Part shown: positions 8,912-17,932 of the stretch, in pieces
Numbering within the stretch: position 1 is the stretch's first letter
Layout: the number at the start of each line of letters is the position of its first letter
NCBI GenBank assembly: GCA_037132275.1
Contig: JBAXPK010000004.1
Location: forward strand, 10,027-74,026
From: JAABPW01 sp037132275
GTDB taxonomy: Bacteria; Verrucomicrobiota; Kiritimatiellia; CAIKKV01; CAITUY01
DNA: 64,000 nucleotides
Direction: 5' to 3'
Program-made: the position numbers and the translations under genes
The notes under the pieces: generated by a model
Told to the model about the DNA's origin: nothing
The model's input: only the letters and a program-made list of their open reading frames with translations
Databases searched by the model: none

Positions 8912-10653
8912 GTACAGGGTCACATAGTTCCAAAATTGCTGATATTCTGCTTCGACGGGGCACTATTTCAGCCGAGGCGCTCAAGCAGGCGCAGGAACGC
9001 GCCCAGTCGTTTTCAGTCCGGCTTGAGAAATACCTTCTCGACAATTCCTTGATCTCTCCAGTCGAAGCAACGCTTTGTCTGGCCGAGTATCTCCGGATGG
9101 CGCCGATCACGTTAGCGCATTTTACGCCGAATCCGCAACTTCTGGAAACCATACCGGCCGAGGTGTTGAGAAAGCACCAGGCCATGCCCATGATGAAATT
9201 CGGGGATGTTCTTGTGGTCGCGTTTGGAGACCCTTTTGACATCATGGCGGTTGACGAACTCCACGTGATTTCCGGGCTCCAGATTATGCCGCTGGTGGCG
9301 GGAGAGAAGGATGTTCAGGAAGCATTGAGCCGGGCGTTGGCCCCAGCGGACACGGGCAATATCAACCTCGATGACATCATGCGGGATACCGACAGTGAGG
9401 TCGAGGTCGGCAAAGATGACAAGCAGGAACTCAGTCTTGAGGAAATGCTCGAGAGTGCCGAAGGGGCGCCCGTCATCCGGATGGTGAATATGATCCTGGT
9501 GGAAGCGCTCAGGACGAAAGCCAGCGATATTCATATTGAGCCGCAGGAAAAGACTCTGCGGTTACGGTATCGTATTGACGGTTCCCTGACGGAGCGACCC
9601 AGCCCGCCGAAGAGTTATCAGCCGGCGCTGATCTCGCGTATCAAGATCATGTCCGATATGGATATTGCCGAGCGACGCGTCCCCCAGGACGGCCGTTTCA
9701 GGATCAAGGCGTTGGGGAAGGAAGTGGATATTCGCGTGAGCGCGCTGCCGTCCATCCACGGGGAGAAAATCGTGATGCGCGTGCTTGATAAAAGCGCGCT
9801 TTTCCCCAGCTTGGGCGGGCTTGGACTTGACGCGCGTTCGGCCGCGGCCCTGGCTTATGCGATCAGCCAGCCACACGGGATCATCCTGGTGACGGGCCCT
9901 ACCGGGAGTGGGAAAACGACGACCTTGTACTCCTGTCTCCAGGAATTGAACAAGGCGGACGTGAACATTGTGACCTGCGAGGATCCGGTAGAATACCAAT
10001 TGCCGGGGATCAATCAGGTTCAGGTTAACGCCGTTGGTTTATCCTTTGCAGCCGCTTTACGATCCATTCTTCGGCAGGATCCCGACATTGTGTTGGTGGG
10101 TGAAATTCGCGATGGCGAAACGGCGGAAATCGCGGTCAAAGCGGCGCTTACCGGGCATCTAGTGCTGAGCACGCTTCACACCAACGATGCCGCCGGTGCC
10201 ATTACCCGTCTGATTGACATGGGGATCCCGCCCTTCCTGATGGCGTCATCCCTGATTCTTTCCCAGGCGCAACGGCTTTACCGGAAACTCTGCACCAATT
10301 GCCGCCAGCAGGTCGAACTGCCGGTGGATGTGTTGCTGGCTAATAAAATTGACCCGAATGACTTCCGGGACGAGGTGCGGAGCGGATCCAGTGCAGGGTA
10401 TGTTCCCATCTACAAGGCGGTCGGATGCCCCAAGTGTAACAACACGGGATACAAGGGGCGCGGCGCCATCATGGAGGTGTTGCCCATCACCGATCACATT
10501 AAGGAAATGATCATGAAAGGTTCAACCAGCGGTGATATTCGCGACGCCGCCAAGGCGGATGGAATGCTCACCTTGAAACAAGCCGGGTTGCAGAAGGTGA
10601 GGGAGGGCATCACGTCGTTGGAGGCCGCAATGGAGATTACAGGTGGTGAATAA
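8908..10653 (+). CDS. Type IV pilus / type II secretion assembly ATPase (PilB/GspE family)
   Basis: This hexameric cytoplasmic ATPase powers pilin or pseudopilin polymerisation. Its 581 residues hold an N-terminal MshEN-like region (about 8-75), a linker domain and the AAA ATPase core. The core has Walker A GPTGSGKTTT from about residue 330, then DPDIVLVGEIRDGETAEIA (Walker B/Asp box) and LSTLHTNDA (His box). A zinc site near the C-terminus reads CTNC...CPKC. The next gene encodes the partner platform protein. No pilins, secretin or PilT are present in the window, so pilus and T2SS assignments cannot be separated. Confidence 0.9.
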   Translation: MSTGSHSSKIADILLRRGTISAEALKQAQERAQSFSVRLEKYLLDNSLISPVEATLCLAEYLRMAPITLAHFTPNPQLLETIPAEVLRKHQAMPMMKFGDVLVVAFGDPFDIMAVDELHVISGLQIMPLVAGEKDVQEALSRALAPADTGNINLDDIMRDTDSEVEVGKDDKQELSLEEMLESAEGAPVIRMVNMILVEALRTKASDIHIEPQEKTLRLRYRIDGSLTERPSPPKSYQPALISRIKIMSDMDIAERRVPQDGRFRIKALGKEVDIRVSALPSIHGEKIVMRVLDKSALFPSLGGLGLDARSAAALAYAISQPHGIILVTGPTGSGKTTTLYSCLQELNKADVNIVTCEDPVEYQLPGINQVQVNAVGLSFAAALRSILRQDPDIVLVGEIRDGETAEIAVKAALTGHLVLSTLHTNDAAGAITRLIDMGIPPFLMASSLILSQAQRLYRKLCTNCRQQVELPVDVLLANKIDPNDFRDEVRSGSSAGYVPIYKAVGCPKCNNTGYKGRGAIMEVLPITDHIKEMIMKGSTSGDIRDAAKADGMLTLKQAGLQKVREGITSLEAAMEITGGE

Positions 10654-10674
10654 GCCAATCAGGGAGATCAGGCG

Positions 10675-11892
10675 ATGAGTCCTTTGCTGCGTTCGGGGAA
10701 TTGGGGGAAGTCGACCTCTCGAGTGACTGTGACGCCCCCCCGGGCGGCGGCGCCCTCAAAACAGCCGCCACCGCCGAATGTCGGCGTGAAGAATCCTGTG
10801 CCCGCGCAAGTGGTCAGGGCGCCCCGAAGAGGGGTTGGTAAAATCCGCGGTGTGAAGGCCATCATCCAGAAGGATCTCCCCGCGTTTTCGCGACAGATGG
10901 CGGCCATGCTTTCCGCAGGTATGCCGATTGTGGCCGCGCTTGAAACACTCGAGGAACAGGCCGCCAATCCGAACTTCAAACTGGTTCTGGGCGTCTTGAA
11001 GCGTAGCATCGAGGGTGGATCCTCCTTCTCGGAAAGTCTCCAGCAGATGCCTGATGTCTTCGATGTGCTTTATGTAAACATGGTTCGGGCCGGTGAACAG
11101 AGCGGTCAGTTTGCCGAGACCATGCGGCGTATCGGGGCGTTGCTTGAGGCCACGGCGCGTCTGCGGCGCAAGGTGAAGTCGGCGATGACCTACCCAGTTG
11201 TGGTGCTGTCACTCTCGCTGATTATTGCCACGGGCATGATTATTTTTATCGTGCCTGTTTTTGCAGGTATGTTCAGTGACTTTGGAGGTAAACTTCCTGC
11301 TCCTACCCAATTTCTGGTGGATTTGAGCGCAGCCGGCAAGAAGTACGGGGTGATTATCGTGCCCGGTATTATGCTCGCCGTCTGGGGGTTTAAGAAATGG
11401 AAAAAAACACCGGCAGGGGGTTGGGTTATGGATCGGTTTGCCCTGAAAGCGCCGGTATTCGGGGTGCTGATCCAGAAGGTGGCGATAGCCCGGTTTTCCC
11501 GCACCCTCAGCCAGTTGGTGCAAAGCGGCGTGCCGATCCTGAACGCCTTGGAGATCGTTGCGAAAGCGGCGGGAAACCGGATTATTGAATCTGCCATTCT
11601 GGAGGCCCGTAAGGCGGTCGAGCACGGGGATACCCTCTCCTCAGGATTGGACGGGAAGGAGTGCATCCCCAAACTGGTGGTTCGTATGCTTTCCGCCGGC
11701 GAAAAAACAGGTAAAGTGGACGAAATGCTTGAGAGTGTGGCGGATACCTATGATGATGAAGTCGAGGCCATGCTGGCGGCTCTGACTTCTCTACTGGAGC
11801 CTCTGCTGATGGTTTTTCTGGGCGTTGTCATTGGTGGCATCGTGGTCGCCATGTTTATGCCCATATTCAAAATGGTTGAGATTATCAAGTAG
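10675..11892 (+). CDS. Inner-membrane platform protein (PilC/GspF family)
   Basis: The 405 residues contain two T2SSF domains: residues about 60-185 ('FSRQMAAMLSAGMPIVAALE') and 265-390 ('FSRTLSQLVQSGVPILNALE'). Three hydrophobic helices follow the standard PilC/GspF topology. The protein links the ATPase to the growing pilus. A proline-rich N-terminal 50 residues is an extension. It lies 21 bases after the ATPase gene with AGGGAG as ribosome site, so the two probably form an operon. Family length is about 400 residues, as here. Confidence 0.9.
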   Translation: MSPLLRSGNWGKSTSRVTVTPPRAAAPSKQPPPPNVGVKNPVPAQVVRAPRRGVGKIRGVKAIIQKDLPAFSRQMAAMLSAGMPIVAALETLEEQAANPNFKLVLGVLKRSIEGGSSFSESLQQMPDVFDVLYVNMVRAGEQSGQFAETMRRIGALLEATARLRRKVKSAMTYPVVVLSLSLIIATGMIIFIVPVFAGMFSDFGGKLPAPTQFLVDLSAAGKKYGVIIVPGIMLAVWGFKKWKKTPAGGWVMDRFALKAPVFGVLIQKVAIARFSRTLSQLVQSGVPILNALEIVAKAAGNRIIESAILEARKAVEHGDTLSSGLDGKECIPKLVVRMLSAGEKTGKVDEMLESVADTYDDEVEAMLAALTSLLEPLLMVFLGVVIGGIVVAMFMPIFKMVEIIK

Positions 11893-11903
11893 GAAGAGAG
11901 ACT

Positions 11904-11999
11904 ATGGCGCAGAGCCTTTCTTCAGGAGACCTGAGATGTCTTATATTCATAACCACAATAGCGATCGTGTTGTCATGTTTGACACCTAAGGAATTATGA
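11904..11999 (+). CDS. Possible 31-residue membrane peptide
   Basis: ATG 11904 follows an AGGAAGAGAG ribosome site (11891-11900). The short frame encodes a peptide with one hydrophobic stretch (LIFITTIAIVLSCL) and ends one base before the next start codon. It sits between the platform gene and the GGDEF/HD-GYP gene, both on the same strand. The good ribosome site and hydrophobic composition favour a real small protein. Its size alone makes chance occurrence possible, and no family is recognised. Confidence 0.3.
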   Translation: MAQSLSSGDLRCLIFITTIAIVLSCLTPKEL

Positions 12000-12000
12000 T

Positions 12001-14544
12001 ATGAGCGCTGAAACGACGGGTGCATTAAATCTGACCGGGGTTAGAGTCCTGGTGGTGGATGACGATGAGGTTATACGCCTTTTGGCGCAGCGTGTCCTGA
12101 TGGCTAATGGATCGGCGGTTGAAGTGGCCGAAAACGGCAGGGTGGCGCTTCAGATCCTGCTTCGGCAGGATTTCGATGTGGTGTTGGTTGATCTGCGGAT
12201 GCAGGAGATGGACGGCATCACCTTCATCCAGGAAGCCCGCAATATCTGGCCGTGGCTTGGATTTGTCATCATGACCGGCTATTGGGATGATGTCTCGGCG
12301 GGTCTTTCCGCCACCCTTGGGGTTACGCGGGTGCTTGAAAAGCCGGTTAGACCGGTACAACTCTGTCAGACTCTCCTGGAGGAGTACAATGAGCGGCGAC
12401 TGGGCTTGGGGAAAGCCGGGCCTGGGATTGATCAGCATCAGCGGCAGTTAAGAATGCTGGGGCACTTGGGAGAGACCGCTCTCGCTTCGGGAACGTTTGT
12501 CGAGGCGTTGCAGGATTTGAGCGAGGGACTTGGTGAATTGATGTCGTGCGATGTGGCCGGCCTGCTGGGATTTTCCGAGGGGCAAAATGTAATCGTGCTG
12601 AGCGCCCAAAGCGCGGTGGCGGAGTCCTTTCTTTCCAAGTGCCATGAGGAAATGGTGGCACGCTATGAGGCGCTGAGCGGCCGCAAGGTTGATCATGTCG
12701 AGTGGCGTGTGCAGGTTGAGGGCGTCCCCGCCTCGCCCGAAGGGCCTGCGTTGCCGGGACGTCTTATGACGATTCCTCTCCTGGTGAATAATGAGGTCCT
12801 TGGTATTTTGCTGCTGGGGGCGGCGGCGCCGGAGACGATCGCGGCCATTGATATTTCCTTTGTCTACCACATTGCCAATGTCCTTTCCTCCATTTTATCG
12901 GCCGTCACCCGCATTCGCCAGTTGGCGGCACACGACTCATTGACCGGATTGTTTAATCGCGAGTATTTCGATGAGCAGGCGGAGCGGGCCTGGCAACTGG
13001 CCCGCCGCTATAACCACCATATGGCGGTGGTCATCATGGACTTGGATCATTTCAAGGCCGTCAATGACACCCACGGGCATCTTGTGGGGGATCAGGTGCT
13101 TCGTGAGTTTTCCGATATCATCAAAAAGGCGGCGCGTGGGTCTGATGTTGTGGCGCGGTATGGGGGGGATGAATTTGTGGTGATGTTGCCGCAGGCGGAT
13201 CTTCCTTCGGGAATGGCGTTGGGGAATCGCATCCGGAGCGCTGTGGCGGACAATATATTCTGTGCCGGTACGCTTCGCCTTAGAATGACGACATCAATCG
13301 GGTTGGCGACCAGTTTGGGCATTGATCCCGGGGAGCCGGTCTCTGAAATGCTTCGCCTGGCGGATAAGGCGCTTTATACCGCCAAACGGGATGGCCGCAA
13401 TCGGGTTCATTTATGGTCGGCCGCGCAGGAAAGCGACGAGGGGGTGGTGACTAGGCATGAAGAAGACGGTAAAGAACCGGCCCCGGGCGATGCCAAGCGT
13501 CATCCCTGTGTTCTGGTGGTGGATGATGACCCGATCATTGTAAAAACGTTACAGGCGATTCTCTGTGCAGCGGGCTATATAACCGATTCGGCCAGCTCTC
13601 CCAGGGAAACTGTGGATAAAGTGCGGAGGAATCCCGGGGTATATTCTGTAGCCATTACCGATCTCAACATGCCTGGGGCCAGCGGTTTTGAGGTTCTTCA
13701 AATGCTTCGGCAGACGGATAGTTTTATCATGCCCGTGGTGATGACCGGTTATGCCACCAAGGAAAATGCCGTGGAGTCCCTGCGCCAGGGAGCCTTTGAG
13801 TTTATTGAGAAGCCGGTGATGCCGGAGGAACTACTTGCGGTCATTGAAAAAGCGTTGGATCACCGGCGTTTACGGGTTGAAAACGAACGATACAGGCTGC
13901 GCCTTGAGGAGATGGTCCGCCAAAAAAGCACCGCGTTGATAAAAGCCCTGGAAGAGTTGAAGCAGACGCATGATTTTACGCTGCAGGCCATGGCGCGGAT
14001 GCTGGATGAGCGGGAACACGCCACGGGTCAGCACTGCAACCGGGTTCGGGCGCTCAGTCTGGCGCTCGGAAAGGAGATGAGTCTGTCCCGCAAGGAGTTG
14101 GATACCCTGGCGCATGGCGCCCTTCTTCATGACATCGGGAAAGTTGCGATTCCGGATAGGATTCTGCTTAAGGATGGCCCCCTGAATGAGGAAGAATGGG
14201 CCATCATGAAGACGCATCCCGAGGTTGGTTATAATATTATACGACCGAGTACCCATCTCAAGGACATCGCGGAACTGATTTATTCGCATCAGGAACGCTA
14301 TGACGGAGCCGGATACCCCCGCGGCCTGAAAGGGGATAAGATCTGCCTGGGTGCCCGGGTGTTCGCGGTCATTGACGCCTATGATGCCATGCGCTCGAAC
14401 CGGCCCTATCGGAAGGCCATGAGCGCGGAGGTTGCCTGCCGGGAAATAGAGCGATGCAGCGGCACTCATTTCGATCCCGCCGTGGTGGATGCATTTCTGC
14501 GGCATCAGAAGGAAATGGAAGACGTGGGCTGCTGGGCGACGTGA
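12001..14544 (+). CDS. Composite cyclic-di-GMP regulator: REC-GAF-GGDEF-REC-HD-GYP
   Basis: 847 residues in five modules. They are receiver 1 (about 14-130, VLVVDDDE..., phosphoacceptor in VLVDLRM), GAF-like (150-300), a diguanylate cyclase (310-475) with intact GGDEF at 388-392 and an inhibitory RxxD site at 379-382, receiver 2 (about 500-620, VLVVDDDP, ITDLNMPG), and HD-GYP phosphodiesterase (about 655-840) with HD at 710-711 and GYP at 771-773. Both synthesis and breakdown of c-di-GMP are therefore predicted on one chain, each following a receiver. It lies downstream of pilB/pilC-type genes, which suggests control of surface motility or attachment (inference). AAGGAA precedes the ATG. No kinase is adjacent on this strand. 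Confidence 0.88.
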   Translation: MSAETTGALNLTGVRVLVVDDDEVIRLLAQRVLMANGSAVEVAENGRVALQILLRQDFDVVLVDLRMQEMDGITFIQEARNIWPWLGFVIMTGYWDDVSAGLSATLGVTRVLEKPVRPVQLCQTLLEEYNERRLGLGKAGPGIDQHQRQLRMLGHLGETALASGTFVEALQDLSEGLGELMSCDVAGLLGFSEGQNVIVLSAQSAVAESFLSKCHEEMVARYEALSGRKVDHVEWRVQVEGVPASPEGPALPGRLMTIPLLVNNEVLGILLLGAAAPETIAAIDISFVYHIANVLSSILSAVTRIRQLAAHDSLTGLFNREYFDEQAERAWQLARRYNHHMAVVIMDLDHFKAVNDTHGHLVGDQVLREFSDIIKKAARGSDVVARYGGDEFVVMLPQADLPSGMALGNRIRSAVADNIFCAGTLRLRMTTSIGLATSLGIDPGEPVSEMLRLADKALYTAKRDGRNRVHLWSAAQESDEGVVTRHEEDGKEPAPGDAKRHPCVLVVDDDPIIVKTLQAILCAAGYITDSASSPRETVDKVRRNPGVYSVAITDLNMPGASGFEVLQMLRQTDSFIMPVVMTGYATKENAVESLRQGAFEFIEKPVMPEELLAVIEKALDHRRLRVENERYRLRLEEMVRQKSTALIKALEELKQTHDFTLQAMARMLDEREHATGQHCNRVRALSLALGKEMSLSRKELDTLAHGALLHDIGKVAIPDRILLKDGPLNEEEWAIMKTHPEVGYNIIRPSTHLKDIAELIYSHQERYDGAGYPRGLKGDKICLGARVFAVIDAYDAMRSNRPYRKAMSAEVACREIERCSGTHFDPAVVDAFLRHQKEMEDVGCWAT

Positions 14545-14554
14545 GCGGGTCTCT

Positions 14555-15928
14555 TCACGGCGTCATGCGTGGCGTGATGCCAAGTTTTTTCATGCGATAA
14601 TTCAGGATGCGGCGTGTGGTTCCCAACAGGCGTGCCGCCTGAGTTTGAATGCCGTTGGTTTTGTGCAACGCCTCCTGCACAAGTTCCCGCTCGAAGGCAC
14701 TGATAGTGGCGGCCAGGGTTTGGCCTTCGGGTCTGGGTTTGGGTGCAGGGCCCGGCGTCGTGACCCGGAAAGGCTCGGGCAGGTGGTCGGCCCGGATGAG
14801 CTCGTGATGGCCGTTCAAAACGGACATGCGTTCGACAATGTTGCGAAGTTCCCTGATGTTTCCCGGCCAGGAATACTGTTGCATCAGGTCCAGGGCGGCG
14901 GGGTCAAAGTCCCTGGCCTTGACATTCATGCTATGCCGGAAGGCGTCTAAAAAGTGGCGGGCGAGAAGGGAAATATCCTCGGGACGTTCACGCAGGGGAG
15001 GTAACTCAATGGGGATCACATTGAGTCGGTAGTAGAGGTCGTCCCTGAAGGTGTGTCGGGCCACTTCATCCAGAAGATTGCGGGAGGTGGCGGCTACGAG
15101 TCGGGCATTCGTTTGGATCACCTGGGTACCGCCCACCCGCATGTATTCCCGTTCCTGGATAACCCGCAAAATTTTTACCTGGGTGGACAGCGTCATCTCA
15201 CCGATTTCATCAAAGAACAACGTCCCAGATGCCGCCAAGTCAAAACGACCCGGTTTGCGGGAATCAGCACCGGTAAAAGCCCCCTTTTCGTGGCCGAATA
15301 ACTCGCTTTCCAAGAGCGTTTCGGGTAACGCGGCGCAATGGACCGGCACAAAGGGGTCATTGCGCCGTGAGCTCAGTGCATGCAATCGACGGGCGATCAA
15401 TTCTTTTCCGGTTCCGCTTTCGCCGTGAATGAGAACGGTGGCGTCCGTTTCCGCTGCCTTTTGAACAGAGTCCAGAGCCGCCCGGAACGACGGCGCAATA
15501 CCAATCAGATTGTTCACCGGATATTCGCGCGAAACTTCGCCTTGAAGAATTTCCACCTGCCGCCGTAGCGCGTTGGTTTCCAGGGTTCTCGATACGATGC
15601 GACGAATCTCAGCCACGTCGAACGGTTTGATCACAAAGTCGCAGGCGCCCGCTTTCATCGCCTCCACAACAGGCTGAACCGAAGCGGAGGCGCTGACCAT
15701 TATGCAGGGGAGGTCAGGATGAAGTTCCTGAAGTTCTTTCAACAGTGTCAGGCCGTCTTTCTCCGGCATCATGACATCCAGTAACATGAGATCCACCCGC
15801 TGGCTCTCCAGAATCTTGAGCGCGCTGGCGGCGCTGGCGGTGACGGTGATATCGTAGAGACGGAAAAACGTCTGACGGAGCGATTCCCGGCTGCCCATGT
15901 CATCATCTACAATCAAAATGCGCTTCAT
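14555..15928 (-). CDS. Sigma-54-dependent response regulator (NtrC family)
   Basis: 457 residues. The receiver domain (2-115) has Asp51 as likely phosphoacceptor. The AAA+ sigma-54 activation domain (about 140-370) has Walker A GESGTGKE (169-176), GAFTGA (216-221) and the Walker B TLFFDEIGEM. A C-terminal Fis-type helix-turn-helix (about 410-455) ends ...QAARLLGTTRRILNYRMKKLGI. It should bind an upstream enhancer and open sigma-54 promoters. It is the last gene of a four-gene minus-strand operon, 6 bases after the kinase gene, with GAGGTATT as ribosome site. The consensus sigma-54 promoter at 21875-21890 is the obvious candidate target. Confidence 0.92.
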   Translation of the reverse strand: MKRILIVDDDMGSRESLRQTFFRLYDITVTASAASALKILESQRVDLMLLDVMMPEKDGLTLLKELQELHPDLPCIMVSASASVQPVVEAMKAGACDFVIKPFDVAEIRRIVSRTLETNALRRQVEILQGEVSREYPVNNLIGIAPSFRAALDSVQKAAETDATVLIHGESGTGKELIARRLHALSSRRNDPFVPVHCAALPETLLESELFGHEKGAFTGADSRKPGRFDLAASGTLFFDEIGEMTLSTQVKILRVIQEREYMRVGGTQVIQTNARLVAATSRNLLDEVARHTFRDDLYYRLNVIPIELPPLRERPEDISLLARHFLDAFRHSMNVKARDFDPAALDLMQQYSWPGNIRELRNIVERMSVLNGHHELIRADHLPEPFRVTTPGPAPKPRPEGQTLAATISAFERELVQEALHKTNGIQTQAARLLGTTRRILNYRMKKLGITPRMTP

Positions 15929-15934
15929 AATACC

Positions 15935-17932
15935 TCAGGGGTCCTTCAGGGCTGGGAGTACCACGCTGACACAGGTTCCCAGCGTATTGGAATTCACCGT
16001 TATCAGGCCGTCGTGATCGAGCAGGGTTCGTTTGGCGATCGGGAGTCCGAGGCCAAGCCCGCGCGTCTTGGTTGTGCAAAACGGCGAAAAAATCTTAGGC
16101 AGAAGCTCATCGGGAATGCCGGGTCCGTTGTCTTTGAAGAGAATTTCGATGGCGGGGTGGACGACGTCCTCGTACCGAGGCCGCGCCATGACTGTGATCT
16201 CGCGTTGAGGACGCTGGCCCAGGATCTCCACGGCATTGTTCAGGATCTGCACGAACGTGCCAAATAAAGCCTGTTCGTCCCCGAGAACCCGGGGTAGCGA
16301 CTCAGGGACGCTCATCAGGACCTTAATACCGTCCGGGGTCATGTTGGGAACGGCCGTCGCCACCGCCTTGTTGAGGCAGGGGCCGAGATCGAACGGGATC
16401 ATGACCATCGAACGCGGATGAGCGAAGTCGTTGATTTGGTCGATGATGCCATTCAGGCGGTCCACTTCCTGGGAGACCAGATCCCTGAACCCCGAACGGA
16501 ATTCGGCATCGTCATATCGCTCTGGAAGCAGCTGGGCAAATGTTTTTATGGCGACGAGGGGATTCCGCACTTCATGGGACATGGCGGCTGCAAGTTCGGC
16601 CCAGAAAGTGGCCCGCTCCAGCCGGTCCTCTTTGTCTTTCATCAGGTTTTTGTCGGTGGTGTCCTCTAGCACAGCCACGACGCCCAGACATTCGGCCCTG
16701 TTCTCCAGCCGTCGGGTTTCAACCCGGTAACTCCGGTGCGTATGCGGATCCAGCCAATTCTTCGATAACGAAGACCCAGCGGCCCCCAGGGTACGTCGTA
16801 TGATGTCGGCCAGATGACTGCTACCGAGCGCTTCGATGGGTCGCGCCATGGCCAGGGCGGGAGTGGCGTCGAGCAGGGAAAGGCCGTTATGATTACACCA
16901 GCGGACAAGACCACTGTTATCCACTGCGATAATGCCGCTGGGCATGGCATGCAAGAGTGTTTCCGCCAGGGTTTTTTGGACGGCCGCTTCCTCGTAGAGC
17001 AAGGCATTGTCCAAGGTAGTGGCGACACATTCCGTGATGGCAATGAGGTTGTCGATGTGGGCCGGCTCAAACGGAAGGCCTGTGGTCAGTTTCCCCACGA
17101 AAAGCCAGCCGAGAAAACGCTCACGTGATTGCAGCGGCGCCATCAGTTCGGCACCAAGTTCATCCAGAACCTGGCACAAAAGCCGGCGGGTGGAGGGATC
17201 GGTTACATGCTCCAAATTCCCGCGCGAGACGATGTGGGCCTGTATCTTCAGCCACAGGACCAGCGGGTCATTTTCCGCAAATTCCGCCTTGGAGGTGCTT
17301 TCAAGACCGCGTACGCTGGCCCGCAAGCGATAAGGGCCTTGGTCGCGAACCTGACAGAAGATGCCGGCGCGCGCGATGCCCGTCGAGGTCGCGACTTCAT
17401 CGGCCATTCTTTGAAGCAGGCTCTCTACGTTGTTGAAATGCCGCATCGCTCTTGAAAAATCGCGTGCATCAAAGGGCGTCGGGATATCGGTGGTAAGGCG
17501 CCGGGCTGTGGATCGAGCCAGGACGTTCAGCCGGGTGGTTTCATCGCGCAGCAGGCGATTTTCAGCAATGATATCCGCATGATCCATGGCCCTGTGAACC
17601 AGCGCCACCAGACGCTGCCGTTCCACCTGTCGATCCTCAATGGAATAGACACCCAAGGATCCGGCGCTCAGCATGGGGTCGGATCCAGGCAGGCCGAAGG
17701 CCACTAGAATGGCCTGGGATGAGGTATTGAGAATGTCGGGGAGATGGACGAATGCCCCGTCTGACTGCAGGTCAAAAAGCACCACGGTAGGGCCGCGGTG
17801 TGCCAGTTCCGAGGAGAGCGCCGTGGGTGTACTGACCGGCAAGACCGCCACGGAGGAGGATAGGAATCCCCGTATGCGGGTGGCCCAGGCATCCTCCGTG
17901 GTGAAAAGAATACAGGAGGCAATGGGCTTCAT
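15935..17932 (-). CDS. Soluble sensor histidine kinase: receiver-like / GAF / PAS / HisKA / HATPase
   Basis: 665 residues, with no membrane segment visible. The N-terminal 120 residues look like a degenerate receiver (VVLFDLQ around Asp54). A GAF-type region (about 150-310) and a PAS domain (about 320-430) follow. HisKA has phosphoacceptor His453 in MSHEVRNPL, and the ATPase domain shows NNAVEIL, DNGPGIP and GLGLGLPIA. The dimerisation region closely resembles that of the upstream kinase (PLVxIKTFxQLxPERY), so the two are paralogues. Its start overlaps that gene's stop (ATGA). The likely partner is the NtrC-family regulator that follows. Confidence 0.88.
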   Translation of the reverse strand: MKPIASCILFTTEDAWATRIRGFLSSSVAVLPVSTPTALSSELAHRGPTVVLFDLQSDGAFVHLPDILNTSSQAILVAFGLPGSDPMLSAGSLGVYSIEDRQVERQRLVALVHRAMDHADIIAENRLLRDETTRLNVLARSTARRLTTDIPTPFDARDFSRAMRHFNNVESLLQRMADEVATSTGIARAGIFCQVRDQGPYRLRASVRGLESTSKAEFAENDPLVLWLKIQAHIVSRGNLEHVTDPSTRRLLCQVLDELGAELMAPLQSRERFLGWLFVGKLTTGLPFEPAHIDNLIAITECVATTLDNALLYEEAAVQKTLAETLLHAMPSGIIAVDNSGLVRWCNHNGLSLLDATPALAMARPIEALGSSHLADIIRRTLGAAGSSLSKNWLDPHTHRSYRVETRRLENRAECLGVVAVLEDTTDKNLMKDKEDRLERATFWAELAAAMSHEVRNPLVAIKTFAQLLPERYDDAEFRSGFRDLVSQEVDRLNGIIDQINDFAHPRSMVMIPFDLGPCLNKAVATAVPNMTPDGIKVLMSVPESLPRVLGDEQALFGTFVQILNNAVEILGQRPQREITVMARPRYEDVVHPAIEILFKDNGPGIPDELLPKIFSPFCTTKTRGLGLGLPIAKRTLLDHDGLITVNSNTLGTCVSVVLPALKDP

